Assembly (NCBI RefSeq): GCF_017741815.1
Contig: NZ_JAGHMF010000003.1
Coordinates: forward strand, 496,001-560,000
Origin: Rhizobium sp. 16-488-2b
GTDB lineage: Bacteria; Pseudomonadota; Alphaproteobacteria; Rhizobiales; Rhizobiaceae
Direction of reading: 5' to 3'
Length of the DNA stretch: 64,000 nucleotides
The notes beneath the pieces were generated by a model. It was not told where the DNA came from. It did not search any database and worked only from the letters and a program-made list of their open reading frames with translations. Made by a program: the position numbers and the translations under genes. Shown one piece after another: positions 23,857 to 35,116 of this stretch; the first letter of the stretch is position 1; each line of letters starts with the position of its first letter.

Positions 23857-23890
23857 AAGCCCGGCCACCGCGCCGGGCTTGTCGTGTTTT
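23857..23890 (+). terminator. rho-independent terminator after MBL gene
   Basis: AAGCCCGGC pairs with GCCGGGCTT (23872-23880) around a six-base loop, followed by GTCGTGTTTT. It lies 24 bases after the MBL-fold gene stop. Confidence 0.65.
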
Positions 23891-23936
23891 CGGCGTACGT
23901 TTCTCCGCGGGAAAGCGCGCCAGTCTCTCTCCACCT

Positions 23937-24049
23937 TCATTCCTGTGCTCGTCACAGGAATCCAGCCGACGCCCGTCGGCGCGGCCGGAAGAGTCCATTG
24001 CGCTCAAGGACTTGAGTGCGCTGGATCCCTGTGACAAGCACAGGGATGA
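23937..24049. repeat. palindromic intergenic element (RIME-like)
   Basis: 30-bp arms at 23937-23966 and 24020-24049 are inverted with 27 of 30 matches. Each arm is itself partly palindromic (CTGTGCTCGTCACAG type). The spacer holds CTCAAG-GA-CTTGAG (24003-24016). Mosaic palindromes of this build are known as RIME elements in Rhizobium; the family assignment is from memory. It fills much of the gap between the MBL gene and guaB. Confidence 0.7.
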
Positions 24050-24241
24050 GGACGCGGGGAGGGAAGCGCTGAACGTTAGCCGGCGCGCGTTCGGTGCGCC
24101 AAACCGTAGCAGCAGCCCGCCAGCCTCACGCTCACGCCACCCACGACCGGCCACATTTTTTACTATTCCCTTAACGCCATAGACGTGGTACCAGCCCTCG
24201 CCAACTTCCAAAGCAACCTTACACATCGCCGGTGCGGATAA

Positions 24242-25770
<1,529 letters not shown>

Positions 25771-25771
<1 letters not shown>

Positions 25772-26328
25772 TGAACGACGCGAGCAGCCGTATTCCGACC
25801 TCGGTCGTCGCGCTGCTCGCGGCCATCTCCCTCGGCGTCTTCATCTGGATGCTCTTGGGCTACGTCCTGCCGTTTCAGGATATGACCCACGCCGCGATGC
25901 TCGAAGCGCGGCTGGGTCGCTATGATGCGAGCGATATCGACGCCATGCGCGGCTTGTTTGAGCGAAAGCCGGAAGCGCGCGACTTGCTTGTCGCCATGCA
26001 TCGCGGGCCCGATCTGATCCTGCCGTTCGTGCTGACGGCGTTCCTGTTCACTGTTCTCGCCAAGCTGCGCCCCGCAGGCCGCTACTTCAATCGTCCGATG
26101 CATCCCTTGATGATCGCCGCGATCTATGCGCTGCCCTTCCTCTACGGCTTCTCCGACTATGCCGAGAACATCCTGACCGACAACCTCTTCGCCGGCGGCG
26201 CCGAGTGGAGCTTCGCCCCAGCTTTACTGCCATGGGCGTCGAGCCTCAAATTCGCGAGCCTGACCGTCTGCGTCATCGTCATCCTGCGCTTCCTCGTCTA
26301 CCGCATCGTGCCGCCGACGGATCGCTGA
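25771..26328 (+). CDS. four-span membrane protein, unknown
   Basis: 185 residues, starting inside the guaB stop (TGATG), so expressed with it. Four hydrophobic segments are visible: residues about 10-32, 76-95, 106-125 and 148-175. A soluble region between the first two carries DASDIDAMRGLFERKPEARDLL. FLYGFSDYAENIL may be a conserved loop. Unknown family; the coupling with guaB is a feature seen in rhizobia as far as I recall. Confidence 0.8.
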
Positions 26329-26416
26329 CGCCACTGGCCAAGCCGACACTGGAAACCTCGGTTCGTTTGCTCTAAAGCTCTGGCACCAAAAGAAAACTGG
26401 CTAAGGAGACGAGCGT

Positions 26417-26848
26417 ATGACCGGAATGACAGGCTATGAGATGTTCTGGCCCATCATCGCCCATGCGGCGCTGGTCTATCTGCTCTACATGCTCCTCGGC
26501 TATCGCCGCCAGAAGATGCTGAAGTCAGGCAAGGTGCGTGCATCCGACTATCGCGAAAACCGTGGCGAGCCGACCGAGAGCCTGATCGTCAAGAACAGCC
26601 TCGCCAACCAGTACGAACTGCCGGTGCTGTTCTACGCCTGCTGCATCCTTCTCTACATGACCGAAGCCGACAATCTGATCGCGCTCGTGCTTGCCTGGAT
26701 TTTCGTCGCCTTGCGCTATGTCCACGCCTTCGTCCACGTCACCAGCAACAATCTGCGCTACCGCAGCCCGCTCTTTGCCGCCGGCTATCTCGTGCTCGGC
26801 GTCATGTGGGTCTGGCTTGCGGTGTGGATAATGTTCCCGAACGGCTGA
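26417..26848 (+). CDS. MAPEG-family membrane protein
   Basis: 143 residues with four predicted spans. NSLANQYELPVLFYACCILLYM and ALRYVHAFVHVTSNNLRYRSPLF are the MAPEG signature regions, where eukaryotic relatives bind glutathione or eicosanoids. The typical size of MAPEG proteins is 130-150 residues. GGAG lies upstream of ATG 26417. Bacterial members are mostly uncharacterised; a detoxification role at the inner membrane is inference. Confidence 0.85.
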   Translation: MTGMTGYEMFWPIIAHAALVYLLYMLLGYRRQKMLKSGKVRASDYRENRGEPTESLIVKNSLANQYELPVLFYACCILLYMTEADNLIALVLAWIFVALRYVHAFVHVTSNNLRYRSPLFAAGYLVLGVMWVWLAVWIMFPNG

Positions 26849-27128
26849 GCCGGCCAACTCGCTCCCCGCGAATCGGCCTTGCTGATGCCGGGAGTAACGG
26901 CAGCGCCTTACACGCCATGCGACGCGTTCTTTCCCCAAAAACTGCGTAAATTTACCCTCGAAAAACTGACCAAATCAGGGCGTATCACCTCGATTTGGTT
27001 GAGCTTTTACCTGTCGATAAAATACAACCTATCCTGTTTACGCCTCATGAAGACCTGCATGTCATATCGGCCAAAAGGGCCGGTTTTGGGCAATGTCCGG
27101 TCTGCGAATAAGAGGGATGGGGAACGAC

Positions 27129-27773
27129 ATGAACGTCGGGAGCTTCGATCGCATTGGCCTCCGCAGGAAGCCGAAACAGGAACGCAGTATTCAGAGGCTG
27201 GACCTGATCTTGTCCGCCGCCTCGGAGCTGATTGCGGCCAAGGGTGTCGGCGCGATGCGCATGACGGAGCTCGCGGTCGCCGCCAATGTGCCGATCGGCT
27301 CGGTCTATCAGTATTTCCCCGAGAAGGCGGCGATCGTCAAAGCGCTGTTCGACCGCCACTCGCTGGCCATCCGCGTAAGGGTTGCGGACGCCTTCGCGTC
27401 GGTGCAATCGGTGCCGGAAGCCCTCGATGTGCTCGAGGCAACCATCGACTGGCACTATGAGGACTATCGCAACGATGCCGCAAGCCTTGGAATCTGGCTC
27501 GGCACGGAGACCGATCAGGACCTCTCGCAGCTGAATGTGGAGCACAACAGCCGCATCGCCAGGATCTTTCGCGAAACCGCCCAGCGCATCGCGCCAGAGC
27601 TCAGCGATGTCGATACCGAGGCGCGCACCTATCTGTTCAGCCACCTGATCGGTTCGTCGGTCAGGCTCGCTGTCACGAGCGATCCCTTCTTCGCCGCACG
27701 CATCCTGCAGGAATGCAAATGCCTCGTGCGCACGTCCTTCTTTACAGCCATGCCCGCGGAGCTGGTCGGCTGA
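27129..27773 (+). CDS. TetR-family transcriptional regulator
   Basis: 214 residues from ATG 27129 with GGGGA six bases upstream; ATG 27093 is an alternative. Residues 20-65 form the TetR HTH: ILSAASELIAAKGVGAMRM, then VAANVPIGSVYQYFPEKAAIVKAL. The C-terminal helical domain (ligand binding, dimerisation) includes DWHYEDYRNDAA and AARILQECKCLVRTSFF. The target is unknown. It is convergent with the LysR gene and follows a MAPEG gene after a 280-base gap. Confidence 0.88.
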   Translation: MNVGSFDRIGLRRKPKQERSIQRLDLILSAASELIAAKGVGAMRMTELAVAANVPIGSVYQYFPEKAAIVKALFDRHSLAIRVRVADAFASVQSVPEALDVLEATIDWHYEDYRNDAASLGIWLGTETDQDLSQLNVEHNSRIARIFRETAQRIAPELSDVDTEARTYLFSHLIGSSVRLAVTSDPFFAARILQECKCLVRTSFFTAMPAELVG

Positions 27774-27799
27774 TGATGCGGATTACCAGCTGGTGCCAA

Positions 27800-28756
27800 T
27801 TACCAGCTGGTCACCGTGTTTGCGACCTTCAGGCGCGGCTGGGCGCGTACGTAAGTGCCCTTCACCTCCGCATCGAGATTGTCCTCCACCACGGCAGGCG
27901 TGATGTTGTCGAGGCAGGCGGTGATGTGTGCGGTGATCGCGTTCATCAGCGAGATCGAAACGCCCGGCCGCTTCATGATGCCGATCTGCACCGGGGGGAG
28001 CGCTGGGAAGCCGTCCGCCTGGGTCAGCACCTTCATGCCGGTGCGTAGCGCCGATTCCGGCATGGTCGAAACAGCAAGCCCGGAGAGAACCGCCGCCGCG
28101 ATGACGGTGCATGACCAGCTGGTGAACAGGATCTGATGTTCGCGCCCGCCCGCGTCGAGCGCAGCTATGGCGGTCTGTCTCCAGGGACAGTCACGGCGGC
28201 CGACGGCGAGCGGCACCGGCGCATCGTCGCGGATCGGATGGTTGGCCGAGCCGACCCAGCAGAGCGGCTCGGTCCGCACCACGTCCGACATGCGCACGCG
28301 CGGATTATGCGTCACCAGCGCGATGTCGAGTTCGCCCCTGTGCATGCGCTCGGCCAGATCGACCGACGGCTCGCAGACGATATAGAGCTCGACATTCGGA
28401 TGCGTCTTGGCGAAGCGGCCGATGATCTCCGGCATGTAGCGCTCGGCATAGTCGTCGGGCGTGCCGATCCTGAGCGTGCCCTCGAGCCGGTTATCGTCGA
28501 AGGCTGCGATCGCTTCGTTGTTGAGGCGGATGATGCGGCGAGCATAGTTGAGCAGCTTCTCGCCCTCGACGGACAGCCGGTTGCCGCGGCCGTCCTTGAT
28601 GAACAGCTGCTTGCCGATCCGCTCCTCGAGGCGGCGCATCTGCATCGAAACGGCGGATTGCGTCTTGTAGACCCGGTCGGCGGCCTTGGTGAAGCTGCCG
28701 GAATCGATGATGGCGATGAAGGTCTGCAGCTGGTCAATATCAAGAGGCGCGGCCAT
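27800..28756 (-). CDS. LysR-family transcriptional regulator
   Basis: 318 residues from ATG 28756. The N-terminal winged HTH is clear: IDQLQTFIAIIDSGSFTKAA, then VYKTQSAVSMQMRRLEERIG and LFIKDGRGNRLSVEGEKLL. The substrate-binding domain starts near residue 90 (LRIGTPDDYAERYMPEIIGRF). It is divergent from the DUF1127 gene, which may be its target (inference from the LysR arrangement). Convergent with the TetR gene. Confidence 0.9.
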   Translation of the reverse strand: MAAPLDIDQLQTFIAIIDSGSFTKAADRVYKTQSAVSMQMRRLEERIGKQLFIKDGRGNRLSVEGEKLLNYARRIIRLNNEAIAAFDDNRLEGTLRIGTPDDYAERYMPEIIGRFAKTHPNVELYIVCEPSVDLAERMHRGELDIALVTHNPRVRMSDVVRTEPLCWVGSANHPIRDDAPVPLAVGRRDCPWRQTAIAALDAGGREHQILFTSWSCTVIAAAVLSGLAVSTMPESALRTGMKVLTQADGFPALPPVQIGIMKRPGVSISLMNAITAHITACLDNITPAVVEDNLDAEVKGTYVRAQPRLKVANTVTSW

Positions 28757-28959
28757 GGTTCTCACCTATAAACATCTCTGATGATAATCATTAGAAACAT
28801 TCGTTGGACTGATCAATAGCCCTTTGGCATCTTGTGGCTGCAAATCAATCAAAGTGATGGCCAGGCAAATCGGCCTGTCCGCTCGAAAACCAACTTGCCT
28901 CTCCGTGCCTGATCGCGCGGAAAGGGCGGGTTGTTGCGCGCCCATGAAAGGATCATCCC

Positions 28960-29259
28960 ATGCGCACGACAGACCGGATATTAGAACTCGACTGCAACCC
29001 CGCGACCAAGACCTATTCGCAGCGTCTCGTCGCCGGTTTCGCAACGCTGGCATCCGTACTGCGCGTGTTTCGCAATCGTATGGAGATCAACGCGCTGCAC
29101 GAACTCGACGACAACCAGCTGAAGGATATCGGCCTTTCCCGGGCCGATCTCGACGCGGCCTTCCTGGCCTCGACCTTCTTCGAGGATCCGTCGGATCAGC
29201 TGACGCGGTCCGCGCGCAATCGCGGCCGTAATTCGCTTCATCGGCTCAATCAGGATTGA
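28960..29259 (+). CDS. DUF1127 protein
   Basis: 99 residues; the C-terminal half carries the DUF1127 signature LHELDDNQLKDIGLSRADLDAA, a short Arg/Asp-rich helix pair found in many small alpha-proteobacterial proteins. Some relatives bind RNA or regulate phosphate and carbon stress responses. Here there is an N-terminal extension of 45 residues and a basic C-terminal tail. GGAT precedes the start. Divergent from a LysR gene. Confidence 0.85.
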   Translation: MRTTDRILELDCNPATKTYSQRLVAGFATLASVLRVFRNRMEINALHELDDNQLKDIGLSRADLDAAFLASTFFEDPSDQLTRSARNRGRNSLHRLNQD

Positions 29260-29309
29260 GCCGAAACCAGTTTTCCCCGCAGGGTGATAGCCAATAACCC
29301 TGCCTCTTG

Positions 29310-29346
29310 CCCGGTGCCGACCTCCCAGTCGTCTCCGGGTTTTTTT
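29310..29346 (+). terminator. rho-independent terminator after DUF1127 gene
   Basis: CCCGG (29310-29314) and CCGGG (29335-29339) flank an inner GAC/GTC pair, followed by seven T. It lies between convergent genes. The stem is short, so efficiency is uncertain. Confidence 0.55.
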
Positions 29347-29355
29347 ATGCGCGTT

Positions 29356-30231
29356 TTATGGCTTGGGGGAAGAGGGCGGCGTCTTCGGCATATAGCTCTC
29401 GAAGATCGCCTCCATGTTCTTCTGGTAGCCCTTTTGCACTTCGAGCCCGCTGTCGAACATGGTGTTCAGCATGTCCATGTAGCTGGAGGCCTCGGGCGCC
29501 TTTTCCGCCTTTTCGCTGGCCTTCGGCGTTTCCGCCGGCTTCTGCGGCGCGGGCTGGGCGAAGCTGCCCATCATTTCCTGGAATGCCTTGGTGAAGGGAT
29601 TGTCGAGGAACGGATTGGCCGGTGCCGGCTTTTCGGGCTCCGGCTTCGGCGCGCTGAACATCAGCTGCATCGCCTGCGTGAATGGGTTGTCGAAAATGCT
29701 CGGTGCCGGCGTTGGCGCCTGCTTCGGCGCGAAGCCGGTTGCCTGCAGCCACTGCTGGATGCTCTCGCCCATCGCCGTGTTGACGAAAGGGTTCACCGGC
29801 GCGTTCATTTGCCCCATCGATTGCTTGAACAGCCCGCCCATCAGCGTGCCGGCCATGATCGGCAGCATCTGCTTGTAGATTTCCTGGCCGATCCCGGTCA
29901 TCTGCGCGGCCTGCGCCGCCACTGCCCTCGACACGTCCTTGGAGCCGAAGAGCTGCGCCAGGATGTCGTTGCCGTCGGAAATCCCCTGCGGCGTGAATGC
30001 CTTGCTCATGTCCTCGAAATACTTGGCATAGTTGCCTGACGACACCGCCTGCATCAGGCCCATGAAATCGTAAGGGTTGCTGCTGCTGCGCTTCAGCCCG
30101 GCCGAGAAAGCCGGCATCAGCGCGGCCATCGCCTGCGTCGCCTGTTCCTGCGCCAGGTTGAACTGCTTTGAGATCGCGTCCATCGCCGCGCCGTTCTGCG
30201 CCTGCATCATCATGTCGAAGAGTGGCAGCAT
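29356..30231 (-). CDS. DUF937 domain protein with phasin-like tail
   Basis: 291 residues from ATG 30231; the frame upstream is Arg/Ser-rich and lacks a good start. The N-terminal 100 residues (LPLFDMMMQAQNGAAMDAIS, then QATQAMAALMPAFSAGLKR) match DUF937. Pro/Ala-rich linkers contain repeated NPFTQA/NPFLDNPFTKAF motifs. The C-terminus SSYMDMLNTMFDSGLEVQKGY resembles phasin-like granule-binding helices. Association with polyhydroxybutyrate granules is a possibility, not shown. Lies just downstream of gshA on the opposite side of a terminator. Confidence 0.75.
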   Translation of the reverse strand: MLPLFDMMMQAQNGAAMDAISKQFNLAQEQATQAMAALMPAFSAGLKRSSSNPYDFMGLMQAVSSGNYAKYFEDMSKAFTPQGISDGNDILAQLFGSKDVSRAVAAQAAQMTGIGQEIYKQMLPIMAGTLMGGLFKQSMGQMNAPVNPFVNTAMGESIQQWLQATGFAPKQAPTPAPSIFDNPFTQAMQLMFSAPKPEPEKPAPANPFLDNPFTKAFQEMMGSFAQPAPQKPAETPKASEKAEKAPEASSYMDMLNTMFDSGLEVQKGYQKNMEAIFESYMPKTPPSSPKP

Positions 30232-30330
30232 GGAAAAGCCCTTTCCCGGTTCGCGACGCATGATCGCGTCACTATAGCCGGAAAAAGGAATGCGCAAACC
30301 GCTTTTTGCAGAAGGGCTTAGTGGCTGCCT

Positions 30331-31704
30331 TTAGTATTGATACTCGGTGAACACAGGCTCGACCGAACCGTTCCAGCGGCCGTTGTAGAGCGCCAGCAGG
30401 TCTTCCGCCAACGTCGCCTTCTTGGCCATGACCTCATCGAGCGGCGACAGGAAGATCGTCTCGTCCTGGCCTTCGCTGTTGAGCTTGCCGCGCGCCTTGA
30501 GGCCCGCCTTGGAAATGGCAAGCACGTCGCGCGCCGTATCGTAAAGCGTGTGGCCACGGAATGCGGCCTTCAGCCCCTCGGCCGGCACCGCGTTGCGCAG
30601 TGCGTTCACCTCGTCGAAGCCCCAGTCCTTGGTCAGCTGGTCGGCAGCCTCGAGTGCCGTTGCGTCGTAGAGCAGGCCAACCCAGAAGGCCGGCAGCGCG
30701 CAGATGCGGCGCCACGGGCCGCCATCGGCGCCGCGCATCTCGAGGAAGCGCTTCAGGCGCACGTCGGGGAACAGCGTCGAGAGATGGTTGGTCCAGTCGC
30801 CCATCGTCGGCTCCCAGGCGGCGATCTCGCCCTTCAGCGCGCCGTTCATGAACTGACGGAAGGTGATGTGGGTACAGTCCTTGTAGCGGCCGTCGCGGAC
30901 GATGAAGTACATCGGCACATCGAGCGCCCATTCCACATAGTCGTTGAAGCCGAAATCGTCGCGGAAGGTGAAGTCGAGCAGGCCCGAGCGGTTGTTGTCC
31001 GTGTCGCGCCAGATATCGCCGCGCCAGGACTGCAGCCCGTTGAGCTTGCCTTCGGTAAAGGGGGAGGAGGCAAACAGCGCCGTTGCCAGCGACTGCAGCT
31101 TCATCGAAACACGCATCTTCTTGCGCATGTCGGCTTCCGACGAGAAGTCGAGATTCACCTGGATCGTGCAGGTCCGGTACATCATGTCGAGACCCTGCGT
31201 GCCGACCTTCGGCATGTAGCGGCTCATGATGCCATAACGCGACTTCGGCATGACGGGCGTCTCGGCGAGCGTCCACTTCGGGCTGCCGCCGATGCCAAGG
31301 AAGCGGATGCCCATCGGTTCGGCGATTTCGCGCAGCACCGCCAGATGCGCGTTGGATTCCTTGCAGGTCTGGTGGATGTTTTCCAGCGGCGCGCCCGAGA
31401 GCTCGAACTGCCCGCCCGGCTCGATCGAGATCGCGCCCATGCCCGATGGCTCGGCAAGGCCGATGATGTTCTCGCCGTCGAGGATCGGCTCCCAGCCGCT
31501 CTTCGCTTCCAGACCCTTCAACAGGCCGGAAATGCTGTTCTCGCCGAAATAGGGAACCGGGCTGTTGTCGGCGCGGAAGAAGGCGAACTTCTCATGTTCG
31601 GTGCCGATGCGGAACTTCTCTTCCGGCTTGTTTCCCGCCGCAAGATAATCGGTCAGCTCCTGAACCGAAGAGAGCGGGGTCTGGTCGGTGGTATCGCGAG
31701 CCAT
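30331..31704 (-). CDS. gshA: glutamate-cysteine ligase
   Basis: 457 residues, of the class shared by plants and alpha-proteobacteria. It joins glutamate and cysteine with ATP, the first step to glutathione. Seen: EKFRIGTEHEKFAFF near the N-terminus, ISIEPGGQFELSGAP (substrate and Mg binding), RYMPKVGTQGLDMMYRTCTIQVNLDF, and SWRGDIWRDTDNNRSGLLDF. Full length for this class. Cytosolic. It faces the rsmE gene in the same direction with a 146-base gap. Confidence 0.95.
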   Translation of the reverse strand: MARDTTDQTPLSSVQELTDYLAAGNKPEEKFRIGTEHEKFAFFRADNSPVPYFGENSISGLLKGLEAKSGWEPILDGENIIGLAEPSGMGAISIEPGGQFELSGAPLENIHQTCKESNAHLAVLREIAEPMGIRFLGIGGSPKWTLAETPVMPKSRYGIMSRYMPKVGTQGLDMMYRTCTIQVNLDFSSEADMRKKMRVSMKLQSLATALFASSPFTEGKLNGLQSWRGDIWRDTDNNRSGLLDFTFRDDFGFNDYVEWALDVPMYFIVRDGRYKDCTHITFRQFMNGALKGEIAAWEPTMGDWTNHLSTLFPDVRLKRFLEMRGADGGPWRRICALPAFWVGLLYDATALEAADQLTKDWGFDEVNALRNAVPAEGLKAAFRGHTLYDTARDVLAISKAGLKARGKLNSEGQDETIFLSPLDEVMAKKATLAEDLLALYNGRWNGSVEPVFTEYQY

Positions 31705-31850
31705 TCAAGTAACCTGTATTCGGGAAACGCCCGGAAAGTATCCGGACAGTAGGAAGGGTGATTAGGACCGCTGGCACGTATGTTGCAAGTGAAATTGTTT
31801 CAACCAGCCATCAAAAAAATACCAGCAACTGTGGCCTGTTGCCAACGCGG

Positions 31851-32591
31851 CTATTTGTTCCAGTCGCCGAGTGCCGCCTGTATCACTGCCATGGCGGCGA
31901 CGGCTGCGGTATCGGCGCGCAATATTCTCGGCCCGAGCGGAATGGCGGTCACGAAATCGAGGCTGCGCAGGCGCGCGCGCTCGTCCTCGGAAAAGCCGCC
32001 CTCGGGCCCGACGAGCAGCGCCAGCTTGCGCTCCTTTACCGCCGACAGGATCGGCAGCGGGTTTTGTCCGGCATCGCCCTCGTCGCAATAGATGATCCGC
32101 CGGTCGCTCGACCATCCGTCGAGCATGTCGAAGAGCCGCACCGGCTCGGCGACCTCGGGGATGCCGAGAATGCCGCATTGCTCGGCCGCCTCGATGACAT
32201 TGGCGCGCAGCTTGTCGAGATTGTTGATCTTGCCCTGCACATGCTGCGTCATGACAGGCTGCAGCACGCCGGCGCCCATCTCCACTGCCTTCTGCACGAG
32301 ATAATCCAGCCGCCCGACTTTCAGCGGTGCGAAGAGATAATGCAGGTCGGAGGATTCCGGCTGCGGCCGCGTCTGCTTCTCGGGCACGATCATGATGCGC
32401 TTGCGGGTCGGCAGCGAAAGCTTTGCCTTCCACTCGCCGTCGCGGCCGTTGAAGACGAGGATTTCGGCGCCATCGCCCATCCTCAGCACATTGGCGAGGT
32501 AATTGTATTGGTCCGGCGTCGCCTCCGCCGCCACACCTTTGGAGAGGGGAGCGGCGACAAACAGCCGTTGCATTCTGAAATTGGCGCGCAT
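31851..32591 (-). CDS. rsmE: 16S rRNA (uracil-1498-N3) methyltransferase RsmE
   Basis: 246 residues from [12 protein letters not shown]. RsmE belongs to the SPOUT (trefoil knot) methyltransferases and methylates U1498 in 16S rRNA. Visible: an N-terminal PUA-like strand region ([20 protein letters not shown]), then [20 protein letters not shown], and the knot [15 protein letters not shown] followed by [18 protein letters not shown]. It starts 14 bases after the PiT gene, so probably one transcript. Confidence 0.95.
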   Translation of the reverse strand: MRANFRMQRLFVAAPLSKGVAAEATPDQYNYLANVLRMGDGAEILVFNGRDGEWKAKLSLPTRKRIMIVPEKQTRPQPESSDLHYLFAPLKVGRLDYLVQKAVEMGAGVLQPVMTQHVQGKINNLDKLRANVIEAAEQCGILGIPEVAEPVRLFDMLDGWSSDRRIIYCDEGDAGQNPLPILSAVKERKLALLVGPEGGFSEDERARLRSLDFVTAIPLGPRILRADTAAVAAMAVIQAALGDWNK

Positions 32592-32604
32592 CGAAATGTC
32601 CTGG

Positions 32605-34104
32605 CTAAACGAAGAGCGCGACCATAACCCAATAGAGCGCGGCCGCAAGCGCGGCGGATGCCGGCACGGTGATGACCCAGGCGGCGATGATCGTCATAAA
32701 GTGCGAACGCCGCACCAGCCGGCGCCTGCGCACCTCGTGGGTGTTGGGATCGTCAGGCTCCTCCAGCATCCAGACCTCGGCCTTGCGGCGCATGTATTCG
32801 ATCCGGCGCTTGGAGTTGCGGGTGTACCATTCGCGGAAAAAGCCGACGCCGAACACCGCACCGACAGCGATATGCGTGGTACTGACCGGTAGCCCGAGCC
32901 AGGATGCGACGATGACGGTGAAGGCCGTCGCCATCGCCACGCAATAGGCGCGCATCGGATTGAGCTTGGTGATCTGCTCGCCGACGAGGCGGATCAGGCG
33001 TGGCCCGAAGAGCAGCAGACCGACCGAAATGCCGAGCGCCCCGATCAGCATCACCCAGAGCGGCGGAGCCAGTCCGCGCACGAGTGGCTGTTCGAAGGAT
33101 ACACGAACGATTGCCGAAAGCGGGCCGACGGCGTTGGACACGTCGTTGGCGCCGTGCGCGAAGGAGAGAAGCGCCGCCGCACCGATCAGCGGCATCTGGA
33201 ACAGCACCCGCAGCGAGCTGTTGCGGTTCTCCAGCCCCTGCGCCCGCATATTGACCAGCGGCCGCGCCACCAGCCAGCCGGCCACGCCCGCGGCAATGCC
33301 GAGCAGGATGATCGTCGACGCCGAGAACGCATTGGTGCTTTCAAGCTGCAGGATCATGTAGGCGGCGAAGCCACCAACCATGAGCGCGATGAGCACGGGC
33401 ACCCAGCGTTTGGCCGCGGTAATCTTGTCCTCGCGGTAGATGATCAGCGTCTTGACGAGATAGAGCATGCCGGCGGCAATCACGCCGCCGATCAGCGGCG
33501 AGGTCATCCAGCTGGAGGTGATCTCCGCCAGGACGCGCCAGTTGACCGGCCCCGGCCCGAGCGCGCCGACGCCGGCGCCGATCACCGCGCCGACGATCGA
33601 GTGCGTGGTCGAAACGGGCGCGTGCAGCCATGTCGCGAGGTTGATCCAGAGTGCGGCTGCCATCAGCGCGGCCATCATGATCCAGGAGAGCGTGGCGGGC
33701 GGGATCTGCGATGCGTCGACGATACTCGACGAGATCGTCTTCACCACGGCGCCACCCGATATCGTCGCGCCGAGGATTTCGAAGATAGCGGCGATGACAA
33801 GCGCCTGACCCATGGTCATGGCGCGCGCGCCGACGGCAGCGCCAACGTTGTTGGTCACGTCGTTCGCGCCGATGTTCATGGCCATGTAGGCCGCAAGCGC
33901 CGCGGCCGCGATCACCAGGCCGGCACCGGGACGATCGAAGACGTAGATCGCGGCAAACAGCATGGCGAGGCCGAGAAAGACGAGGCCGATCCCCGGCGCC
34001 ACCAGCTTGCGCGAGACGTATTTCGATGCGTCCTCGACCTGCGTGAGCTTGTCGAGATCCTTGTCGAGCGTTCGTTTGGTGAGGACGGTGGGGCGGTCGG
34101 CCAT
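32605..34104 (-). CDS. PiT-family inorganic phosphate transporter
   Basis: 499 residues, about 12 membrane spans. The duplicated PiT signature is present: [17 protein letters not shown] (residues about 80-96) and [18 protein letters not shown], each with GANDV/T. A cytosolic loop separates the halves. The family imports metal-phosphate with protons. The usual DUF47/PhoU-like partner is not next to it. An upstream rsmE follows in the same direction. Confidence 0.92.
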   Translation of the reverse strand: MADRPTVLTKRTLDKDLDKLTQVEDASKYVSRKLVAPGIGLVFLGLAMLFAAIYVFDRPGAGLVIAAAALAAYMAMNIGANDVTNNVGAAVGARAMTMGQALVIAAIFEILGATISGGAVVKTISSSIVDASQIPPATLSWIMMAALMAAALWINLATWLHAPVSTTHSIVGAVIGAGVGALGPGPVNWRVLAEITSSWMTSPLIGGVIAAGMLYLVKTLIIYREDKITAAKRWVPVLIALMVGGFAAYMILQLESTNAFSASTIILLGIAAGVAGWLVARPLVNMRAQGLENRNSSLRVLFQMPLIGAAALLSFAHGANDVSNAVGPLSAIVRVSFEQPLVRGLAPPLWVMLIGALGISVGLLLFGPRLIRLVGEQITKLNPMRAYCVAMATAFTVIVASWLGLPVSTTHIAVGAVFGVGFFREWYTRNSKRRIEYMRRKAEVWMLEEPDDPNTHEVRRRRLVRRSHFMTIIAAWVITVPASAALAAALYWVMVALFV

Positions 34105-34168
34105 GCTGTTCCTTGTGATTGAGGCCCGCTTTTGCGCCGCGAATTCTAGCAGCGCAAGATGGCAGGAA

Positions 34169-34693
34169 TCATTCAGCCGGAATCTGTTGCAGCGCCAGCG
34201 GCTCGAGTTGCTCCGTCATACGGCGTTTGAAGAGCAGGAAGAGATCGCGCAGTTCCGGCTCGTTGACGCGCTTGGCGGCCTCTTCGCAGGAAACCCACTC
34301 GTAACGCCGCTCGCCCTTTTCCTTGAAGTTCTTGGCGATCGTCGAGACTTCGAGCACGTAGACCTGAACCTTGCAGGTCACCTTCAGCCCGTTCTTCAGA
34401 ACCTTGGGATAGTGGTAGCAGCCGATCGTCTGGCTCTCGACCGTCCCGCGCACGCCGGCTTCCTCGTAAGCCTCGCGGGCGGCGACCTCGTAGGAGGTCT
34501 TGCCATCCATCGGCCATCCCTTGGGGATCACCCAGCGGCCGGTATCGCGGCTGGTCAGAAGCAGCACCTCAAGCGCGCCGGTCTTGCCCTTCGTCCGGTA
34601 GCAGAGCGCAGCATATTGCTGGCGCGGAGGGCGCCGGAACATCAGCTGGACATCGGAGGCGAGGCGGGCAAGTAGGCTCAACGGTCGGGTCAC
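34169..34693 (-). CDS. Nudix hydrolase
   Basis: 174 residues with a Nudix box in canonical order: GWPMDGKTSYEVAAREAYEEAGV, i.e. G-x5-E-x7-RE-x-x-EE-x-G. Upstream YAALCYRTKGKTGALEVLLLT is typical of the diphosphoinositol-polyphosphate/Ap(n)A branch. It hydrolyses a nucleoside diphosphate linked to another group, with Mg. The C-terminal basic helix is RDLFLLFKRRMTEQ. Substrate not determinable. Cytosolic. Confidence 0.9.
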   Translation of the reverse strand: MTRPLSLLARLASDVQLMFRRPPRQQYAALCYRTKGKTGALEVLLLTSRDTGRWVIPKGWPMDGKTSYEVAAREAYEEAGVRGTVESQTIGCYHYPKVLKNGLKVTCKVQVYVLEVSTIAKNFKEKGERRYEWVSCEEAAKRVNEPELRDLFLLFKRRMTEQLEPLALQQIPAE

Positions 34694-35116
34694 CTTTATC
34701 GGTTGGGTGCGTATATTAGTGTCTCATGGAAAGCTTGCGCGATCCATGTGTGTGTTTTGCTTTCGGTTCAGGCTTTATATCTATCAATAGAGCCTTTCGT
34801 TTTGGTTTCGGTTTCAAAAAACCGCCATCGAATGCTCTATTTCCGTCACGTCGAGTGCCATTTAATATGATATCGACTTTCGTCATAATCAATCGGGACG
34901 TGATGCCGCATGCCGATAGCCCCAAACATTGGCAATTCTGCGTCGGTTCTCCACAGAAAAGATTGCCCGGCTAACATCCTGAGAAGGTAATTTAGACCCT
35001 CAAAGCCTGCTGAGGCAGGTGATCCGGCGCAATGAGTCGCCACTCTCTGCGAAAAAATATCCTTGGTCGCCACCCGCCATTCGGCTTATCAATGCGTCGA
35101 AACAGGAGGATGGTTC
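34694..35116. other. 423-base intergenic region with an inverted repeat
   Basis: No supported gene: short frames on both strands (60-80 codons) lack ribosome sites and known motifs. AATAGAGC (34786-34793) and GCTCTATT (34834-34841) form an 8-bp inverted repeat with a 40-base spacer that includes a run of A. It could fold as an RNA leader of the downstream gene or mark its control region; no known riboswitch pattern recognised. Confidence 0.5.

Noticed and set aside
22583..24226. 547-codon minus-strand frame
   Set aside because: Lies antisense to the Tat-exported MBL gene, has high Arg/Gly/Asp content typical of mirror frames in GC-rich DNA, and shows no domain.
30337..31752. 471-codon plus-strand frame
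   Set aside because: Antisense to gshA, whose motifs are unambiguous.
34716..34974. overlapping 70-80-codon frames on both strands before the SAH-hydrolase-like gene
   Set aside because: Each is the mirror of the other; neither has a ribosome site or domain.
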